Part shown: in pieces, positions 59,302 through 64,000 of the stretch
How positions within the stretch are numbered: position 1 is the first letter of the stretch
Layout: every line of letters begins with the position of its first letter
Assembly: GCF_029846235.1 (NCBI RefSeq)
Contig: NZ_JARVWP010000021.1
Location: forward strand, 62,001 to 126,000
Source: Bradyrhizobium sp. CER78
GTDB lineage: Bacteria > Pseudomonadota > Alphaproteobacteria > Rhizobiales > Xanthobacteraceae
Direction: 5' to 3'
Length of the DNA: 64,000 nt
The notes under the pieces: model-generated
What the model saw: only the letters and a program-made list of their open reading frames with translations
Database searches by the model: none
What the model was told of the DNA's origin: nothing
Position numbers and translations under genes: made by a program

Positions 59302-59817
59302 ATGTTTCCGGACGACGAGTTCGAGCCGACCAAGAAGCCAAAACCCGTGGCGCTGGCGAAGCCCGCGACCGGTCAATGCCTGTGCGGCAAGGTCCGGTTC
59401 GAGATCGACGTGCCGGCGCGCTGGGCCTGGCACGATCACACCGCCGCCAGCCGACGTGCGCATGGCGCGGTTTACGCGACCTATGTCGGCAGCTGGAAGA
59501 AGCGCTTCCGCATCACGCAAGGCGAGAGCGAGCTGTCGCGCTACGAGGACGCGAAAAGCAAGACCGCGCGCAGCTTCTGCGCCAACTGCGGCACGCCCAT
59601 CATCTACGAACGAGCGCGGTCGCCGCACATGGTCAATATCCCGCGCGCGCTGTTTTCGGGGCGCACCGGTCGGCAGCCGCTCTATCACATTGCGATCGAG
59701 GAATTGCAGGAATGGGCCTACACCGGCGAGCCGCTGGTGCCGCTGAAGGGCTATCCCGGCGTGGTCTGGCAGCGTTCGAAAAAGAAGAAGCGCAGCGAGC
59801 GCGAGGGGATGTTCTAG
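59302..59817 (+). CDS. GFA-family (glutathione-dependent formaldehyde-activating-like) protein with altered zinc site
   Basis: A 171-residue GFA-fold protein. Zinc ligands C26-x-C28 and C93-x-x-C96 are kept (GQCLCGKVRF; SFCANCGTPI). The central CHCxxC motif, expected before RRAHGA, reads D45-H46-T47-A-A-S50, so three cysteines are lost and one of the two expected zinc sites should be missing. Basic C-terminus (RSKKKKRSER). Formaldehyde activation should not be assumed. It lies between a repeat and a convergent membrane-protein gene. Confidence 0.82.
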   Translation: MFPDDEFEPTKKPKPVALAKPATGQCLCGKVRFEIDVPARWAWHDHTAASRRAHGAVYATYVGSWKKRFRITQGESELSRYEDAKSKTARSFCANCGTPIIYERARSPHMVNIPRALFSGRTGRQPLYHIAIEELQEWAYTGEPLVPLKGYPGVVWQRSKKKKRSEREGMF

Positions 59818-59846
59818 GATGCGGCCGCGCGACAACGCGGGCGTTG

Positions 59847-61331
59847 TCAGTGCTTCACGTAGATGACCTCGTCCGTTCCGGCGTATTCCTCGGTCCATCC
59901 CCGCTTGTCCAGGAGGAACCTCTTCAGAGGTTCGTGCGCCTTCACCCAGAGCACTGTATCGATCTTGTACTTGTCGAGCACGGCGTCCCAGGCGGTCTCG
60001 TCGATCTCCCATTTGATGAGGCTGAAATAGTCGCGCAGCAGCTCGTCGGGGTAAGCGGTGGCTGACCGGCCATCGATGAATACGGGCACCGCACCACGCG
60101 TGTAGAAGATCAAAAGTCCACCGACGTTCCAGTGGTTCAGCAGCCGTGCATGCGGAAAATGGGTCTGGAGATAACGTGCATCCTGCTCCGACAGCAGTTG
60201 CGGCAGCGCGAGCGCCGGTTTGACATGCATCAGGGTCAGCGGCAGTGCGCACATTCCGACGATGCCGGCAACCAGCAACGCGCCTTGGACCTTGAGATCG
60301 TTCAGCCGCTTGGGCAGCAGCCGATCCAGGTGCAGGGCCAGCGGCACCGTCGCGAACATGAAGAAGAACGACATGTATCTGTATTGATAGAATCCCAGCA
60401 GCAGGAACAGCCAGGCCAGCAGCCGCGACTCCAGAGGAGCGTGCGAAGCCATGGGGTGGCGGAGCTCGAACGCAACAAACATGGCGATATAGACGATACC
60501 AGGAATGCTTCCCGGTATGGTGAAGTTCGCAGCGTAAGACCACCACTCGGTGATGTGCGCCTGCGCAAAGTGGCCCAGCGTGGTCGCGACGCCGTTGTAG
60601 ATATGCCAGCCCAGAGGATTGATGAGGATCGCGACAAGGCAGCCGGCTGCTGCGAAACTGTAGATCTTAACGCCTGCCCAGTCCCGCCTGAGCAGGGACA
60701 CGGCACCAAAGAAACCAATCAGGAGAAGCCCGAGCATGAAGCCGCCATGCAGATTGGCCCAAAGGACCATCATCACAGGCAGCAAGAACCATCGGGTTCG
60801 TTTCAGGCACTCTGCGTAGAAGATGACGCAGAACAACATGGTCGGGGTGTTTGGCGACACCGAGAGATAGGAATTCGGGGCGGTCGCAAAGGCCGGATAG
60901 AGCAGGCACGCGGCCAGAACGGAAATGCCGACGGCAAGCGTCGAGGCGCCGTTGCTCAGGCAGATGGATGTGAGATATCCGGTGATGACGGCGCCACATG
61001 CAACGATTGCCAATGTGAGACCGGTACATCCGGTGTATTGAAACACCACGCTGGCGATCACGTCCCATAGCCAGGAGAGGTTATACCATTGCCTGTCGCC
61101 GAGCGTGAACGACCACGGATCCTGGAAGGGGATAGTGCCGCGCTCTCTGATCAGGTCGCCGGCGGCGAGATGCCATCCCAAATCGAGGTGACCCAGCAGG
61201 AGCGGCCCGTTCGCCAGGTAGTACAGGGATGAGAACACGATCAGGAAAAGGTAGATTCCGAGCTTCGCGAGCTTGATCGTTCCTGGTCCTCTCTCAAGCC
61301 TGGTGCCGTTCCAAGCCGCCAGCGCGTCCAT
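59847..61331 (-). CDS. Polytopic GT-C-like membrane protein
   Basis: A 494-residue membrane protein with about ten helices and a soluble C-terminal domain from about residue 390. Near the N-terminus it has LLGHLDLGWHLAAGDLIRER, an acidic/His loop placed as in GT-C glycosyltransferases and PMT-like proteins. The C-terminal part (ARLLNHWNVGGLLIFYTRGA then VPVFIDGRSATAYPDELLRD) is typical of a family of uncharacterised rhizobial and delta-proteobacterial proteins. Probably transfers or flips a lipid-linked sugar, but unproved. Confidence 0.7.
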   Translation of the reverse strand: MDALAAWNGTRLERGPGTIKLAKLGIYLFLIVFSSLYYLANGPLLLGHLDLGWHLAAGDLIRERGTIPFQDPWSFTLGDRQWYNLSWLWDVIASVVFQYTGCTGLTLAIVACGAVITGYLTSICLSNGASTLAVGISVLAACLLYPAFATAPNSYLSVSPNTPTMLFCVIFYAECLKRTRWFLLPVMMVLWANLHGGFMLGLLLIGFFGAVSLLRRDWAGVKIYSFAAAGCLVAILINPLGWHIYNGVATTLGHFAQAHITEWWSYAANFTIPGSIPGIVYIAMFVAFELRHPMASHAPLESRLLAWLFLLLGFYQYRYMSFFFMFATVPLALHLDRLLPKRLNDLKVQGALLVAGIVGMCALPLTLMHVKPALALPQLLSEQDARYLQTHFPHARLLNHWNVGGLLIFYTRGAVPVFIDGRSATAYPDELLRDYFSLIKWEIDETAWDAVLDKYKIDTVLWVKAHEPLKRFLLDKRGWTEEYAGTDEVIYVKH

Positions 61332-61638
61332 GAATGAGTCCTGCGATCGAAGCGGGCCGCCTGCGGGCCCTGCGTGCTCTTCTGCCCGCCGCGTGGATGC
61401 AAACCATCGTCGCTTTAGGCCACTCTCGCTAAAGTAGCGTTAATGTCGGCGGCGCAATTCGATGCTGCCCGCCGACGGAGTTTCCTGGAACTTGCGATCA
61501 TCATGGTGCTCGCATGGTCAACGCCAGGCGCGCGCCTGCGGAATGCGGCCATGACCGGCCGCTCGATTGCTCCCGAAGCGCAAGTTTGGTCATCTCCTCA
61601 GTGCCGTCGGCCAACGCGCCGGCAGGCCTGGAGGGAAC
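61332..61638. other. Divergent intergenic region between the GT-C-like and TPP enzyme genes
   Basis: About 307 bases. It must hold the two divergent promoters. A frame at 61443-61690 is Arg/Ala-rich and unlike a real protein. GGAGGGAAC just before 61639 is the ribosome site of the TPP enzyme gene. I see no clear operator. Confidence 0.5.
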
Positions 61639-63303
61639 ATGAAGAATCGCATCACCGGCCGTTCGGCATTCCTGGCGTTGCTGAAGGATGAAGGCGTCAC
61701 GCATCTGTTCGGCAATCCCGGCACCACCGAATTGCCGATCATGCATGCGCTGAAGGACCATCCTGACCTCACCTATGTGATGGCGATGCAGGAGAGTCTG
61801 GTCGTTGCGATGGCCGACGGCTTCAGCCGCGCCTCCGGCAAGCTGGTCGCCTGTAACGTCCACGTCGCGCCCGGCCTCGGCAATGCGATGGGCTCGCTCT
61901 ACAATGCGAGCTTCACCGGCACGCCGCTGATCCTCACCGCCGGCCAGCAGGAGCAGGGCCACGGCCTGACCGAGCCGGTGCTGTTCGGTCCGCTGGTGCA
62001 GATGGCCACGCCCTTGGTGAAATGGGCGGTCGAGGTGACGCGGCTTGAAGACCTGCCGCGCATCGTGCGCCGTGCCGCCAAGATCGCGACCACGCCGCCC
62101 ACCGGGCCGGTGTTCATCTCGCTCCCGGGTGACATCCTCAATGCCGAAGCCGGCATCGAGCTCGGCCGCTCCACCCGGGTCGACACCCGCGTCAGGCCGT
62201 CGGAGGATTCGCTGAAGGCGCTTGCCGCACGCATCCTCAAGGCAGAGCGCCCCGTCATCGTCGTCGGCGACGAGATCGTCAAGAGCGATGCGCTGCGCGA
62301 GGCCGCCGATCTCGCCGAGACGCTGGGCTGTCCGGCGTGGCAATCGTCGACGCCCTATGGCGCGCATTTCCTGTCCGAAAGCCCGAGCTTCATGGGCGCG
62401 ATCGCGCGGCTGCAGAAGGTCGCGCGCGACGTGCTGGCGCCGCATGATCTTCTGATCGCGCTCGGCGGCGATCCCTTGCGGATGTCTGTCTACAGCGAGG
62501 TCGATCCGCTGCCGGACGGGCTCTCGATCGTGCAGGTCGGCCTCGTCGACAGCGATCTTGCCAAGAATTATGGCGCCGAGATTGCTGTGAAGGCCGACGT
62601 CAAGGAAACGCTGCGGGCGCTGGTGCCGGCGCTGAAGGAATTGGGCGGCGGCGCGCTGGAGACGCGCGCGAGGCAAGGGCTTGCGGCGCTCGCACCGAAG
62701 AACTGGGCGGCGAAGCGCAAGGCGTTGGTCGAGCAGATCTCGAAGGCGAGCCAGACTTCGCCGATCGATCCGGACTGGCTGGCGTTGCAGGTCGTGGAGG
62801 CGATGCCCGACAACGCGATCCTGGTCGACGAAGGCCTGACCTCGTCGCGCCAGATCATCGCGCTGCGCGCGCATCGTGACCGCTACGGCTATCACGCGCT
62901 GGCCTCCGGCGGCATCGGCTGGGGCCTGCCGGCCGCGGTCGGCGTCAGCCTCGCCAATCCGCAGCGTCCGGTGGTGTGCTATTCCGGCGACGGCTCGTCG
63001 ATGTATTCGATCCAGTCACTGTGGACCGCCGCCAACCACAAGCTGCCGCTCAACTTCGTCATCGTGAACAATGGCGGCTACCGCATCATCAAGCAGCGAT
63101 TGCTCGCCTTCCATGGCGACGATCACTATGTCGGCATGGATTTCGTCGACCCGCCGGTCGACTTCACCGCGCTTGCGCGTTCGCTCGGGCTCGAAGCGAT
63201 CAAGGTGACGGATCCGCAGGAGCTGAAGGGCACGCTGAAGTCGGCGTTCGCAAGGCCGGGTGCGAAGCTGATCGAGGTGGTGGTCAGCAATTCCGTGAAT
63301 TGA
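61639..63303 (+). CDS. Thiamine-diphosphate-dependent decarboxylase (benzoylformate decarboxylase/acetolactate synthase-like)
   Basis: A 554-residue TPP enzyme with the three usual domains. N-terminal VTHLFGNPGTTELPIMHAL, MAMQESLVVAMADGFSRASG (Glu that activates TPP) and CNVHVAPGLGNAMGSLYNAS (the His matching the active-site His of benzoylformate decarboxylase). C-terminal TPP/Mg motif SGDGSSMYSIQSLWTAANHK to FVIVNNGGYRI. It is closest to the MdlC/oxo-acid decarboxylase group, so a 2-oxo acid substrate is likely. ATG at 61639 follows GGAGGGAAC. Confidence 0.88.
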   Translation: MKNRITGRSAFLALLKDEGVTHLFGNPGTTELPIMHALKDHPDLTYVMAMQESLVVAMADGFSRASGKLVACNVHVAPGLGNAMGSLYNASFTGTPLILTAGQQEQGHGLTEPVLFGPLVQMATPLVKWAVEVTRLEDLPRIVRRAAKIATTPPTGPVFISLPGDILNAEAGIELGRSTRVDTRVRPSEDSLKALAARILKAERPVIVVGDEIVKSDALREAADLAETLGCPAWQSSTPYGAHFLSESPSFMGAIARLQKVARDVLAPHDLLIALGGDPLRMSVYSEVDPLPDGLSIVQVGLVDSDLAKNYGAEIAVKADVKETLRALVPALKELGGGALETRARQGLAALAPKNWAAKRKALVEQISKASQTSPIDPDWLALQVVEAMPDNAILVDEGLTSSRQIIALRAHRDRYGYHALASGGIGWGLPAAVGVSLANPQRPVVCYSGDGSSMYSIQSLWTAANHKLPLNFVIVNNGGYRIIKQRLLAFHGDDHYVGMDFVDPPVDFTALARSLGLEAIKVTDPQELKGTLKSAFARPGAKLIEVVVSNSVN

Positions 63304-63328
63304 AGGAGCCGCACGCTGGCTCTCTCAC

Positions 63329-63433
63329 CGTCATCCTGAGGAGCGCGGAACGCGCGTCTCGAAGGATGCACGGCCCGGCCGGTGGCCGTCGATCCTTCGA
63401 GACGCGCGCAAGAGCGCGCTCCTCAGGATGACG
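63329..63433. repeat. Dispersed palindromic repeat, CGTCATCCTGAG family (copy 2)
   Basis: Arms CGTCATCCTGAGGAGCGC and GCGCTCCTCAGGATGACG with the internal TCTCGAAGGATGCACGG and ATCCTTCGAGA pair. Shares the centre GGCCCGGCCGGTGGCCG with the element at 55473. Starts 25 bases after the TPP enzyme stop; could act as a terminator. Confidence 0.9.
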
Positions 63434-63450
63434 GGTTGGAAATCGTAGGG

Positions 63451-63539
63451 TGGGTTAGCGAAGCGTAACCCACCAACGGTTTCTCATTCGCACCGGCGCT
63501 TGTTGGGCGAAGATGGTGGGTTACGCTTCGCTAACCCAC
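63451..63539. repeat. Inverted repeat TGGGTTAGCGAAGCGTAACC
   Basis: Arms TGGGTTAGCGAAGCGTAACC plus CACC, and the exact inverse GGTGGGTTACGCTTCGCT plus AACCCA, 24 bases each around a 40-base centre. Same architecture as the element at 55611. Fills the gap between two repeats and the last gene. Confidence 0.88.
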
Positions 63540-63547
63540 TCTACGCA

Positions 63548-64000
63548 CTACTCCGCCGCCGCACCTCTCACGCGATACCGGCTCGCCGGGTGGCTCGCGT
63601 CGAGCTTCGCACGCCCCGCGCCGAACAGCTTCTCCCGCAGCGTGCCCTTGGCATATTCACGCTTGTAGCGGCCGCGCTTGACGAGCTCGGGCACCAGCAT
63701 GTCGGCAATATCCTCGAAATCGCCGGGCGAGATCGCGAACGCGACGTTGAGGCCGTCGACGTCGGTGTCCTCGAACCATTGCTCGATCTTGTCGGCGACC
63801 TGCTCCGGCGTACCGACCACCACGGGGCCGGCGCCGCCGATGCCGACATGCTCGGCGACCTCGCGCACGGTCCAGACCCTGTCAGGATCGGCGCGGGTGA
63901 CGTTGTCCATCGCGGAACGGCCGGCGTCGTTCTGCACGTGCCGCACCTCCTGATCGAGCGAGTAGGTCGAGAAATCTACGCCGGTCCAGCCTGACATCAG
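63548..64000 (-). CDS. LLM-class flavin-dependent monooxygenase (NtaA/SnaA/DszA-like), C-terminal part (5' end beyond window)
   Basis: The frame is open to the right edge. The 150 visible residues include GTPEQVADKIEQWFEDTDVD then GLNVAFAISPGDFEDIADML and VPELVKRGRYKREYAKGTLR, the C-terminal signature of the NtaA/SnaA/DszA monooxygenases (bacterial luciferase superfamily, FMNH2-dependent). These act on nitrilotriacetate, sulfonated or other xenobiotic compounds. The FMN-binding barrel is mostly outside the window. Confidence 0.9.
   Translation of the reverse strand: MMSGWTGVDFSTYSLDQEVRHVQNDAGRSAMDNVTRADPDRVWTVREVAEHVGIGGAGPVVVGTPEQVADKIEQWFEDTDVDGLNVAFAISPGDFEDIADMLVPELVKRGRYKREYAKGTLREKLFGAGRAKLDASHPASRYRVRGAAAE

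Noticed and set aside
61443..61691. 82-codon plus-strand frame before the TPP enzyme gene
   Set aside because: Arg/Ala-rich, no motif, and it overlaps the TPP enzyme start in another frame.
1..64000. tRNA, rRNA, CRISPR array, transposase or integrase genes
   Set aside because: I looked on both strands and saw none. The repeats present are palindromes with varied loops, not evenly spaced direct repeats.

Overview
The window looks like chromosomal DNA of a Bradyrhizobium-like alphaproteobacterium (Nitrobacteraceae). The basis is very high GC coding sequence, long artefactual antisense open frames, dispersed palindromic repeats of the kind common in Rhizobiales, and gene content (Liv transporters, GST/CoA-transferase catabolic genes, molybdenum storage protein). 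This assignment is inference; no rRNA or tRNA gene is present to confirm it. Both edges cut a gene: an AraC regulator at the left and a flavin-dependent monooxygenase at the right.

Layout. 1-3339: AraC regulator, CoA transferase, SDR and GST, a small catabolic set. 3600-11603: a guanidine-utilisation operon, with a sigma54-type promoter, a guanidine-I (ykkC) riboswitch and terminator, an ABC transporter, two carboxyguanidine-deiminase-type subunits and a biotin-dependent carboxylase. No allophanate hydrolase follows. Instead there are a GNAT gene, a LysR gene and a broken relic of a second carboxylase (13355-13717). 13747-16774: OpgC-type membrane acyltransferase, a 59-codon gene and an AraC regulator. 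16838-21912: complete livKHMGF branched-chain/amide ABC transporter. 22211-28094: tandem-domain TetR protein, PanE-like reductase, Rnk/GreA-like factor, two-gene chromate transporter and a divergent LysR gene. 28252-31097: AhpD-like protein, two DJ-1/PfpI-type proteins and a secreted protein. 31333-37105: two amidohydrolases, a Rieske ferredoxin, a GST and a three-domain flavin/iron-sulfur reductase. 37130-39311: secreted protein, TetR regulator and the reductase it probably controls. 39318-43605: two paralogous four-repeat membrane proteins divergent from an OmpR-type two-component system, with matching tandem CTAAG boxes facing both ways. 43738-45389: mosB-mosA molybdenum storage protein genes. 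45433-48482: secreted protein, cupin, desaturase and TetR. 48595-55450: PspA-like and YiaAB membrane-stress genes, then a tight five-gene operon (GNAT, E1/ThiF-like, membrane protein, YghO/GNAT-like, nitroreductase) and a zinc-ribbon gene. 55848-64000: SDR, ALDH relic, ModE-like regulator divergent from an Old Yellow Enzyme, GFA-like protein, GT-C-like membrane protein, TPP-dependent decarboxylase and a partial monooxygenase.

How the parts fit. The guanidine operon appears controlled twice: by nitrogen status (sigma54) and by ligand (riboswitch plus terminator). Several regulator/target pairs can be read from perfect inverted or tandem repeats in their shared intergenic DNA. The best candidate for an undescribed system is the five-gene operon at 49939-55172. 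Its genes overlap by four bases, and an adenylating E1-like enzyme, two acetyltransferase-like proteins, an Acg-like nitroreductase and an unknown membrane protein are presumably made together.
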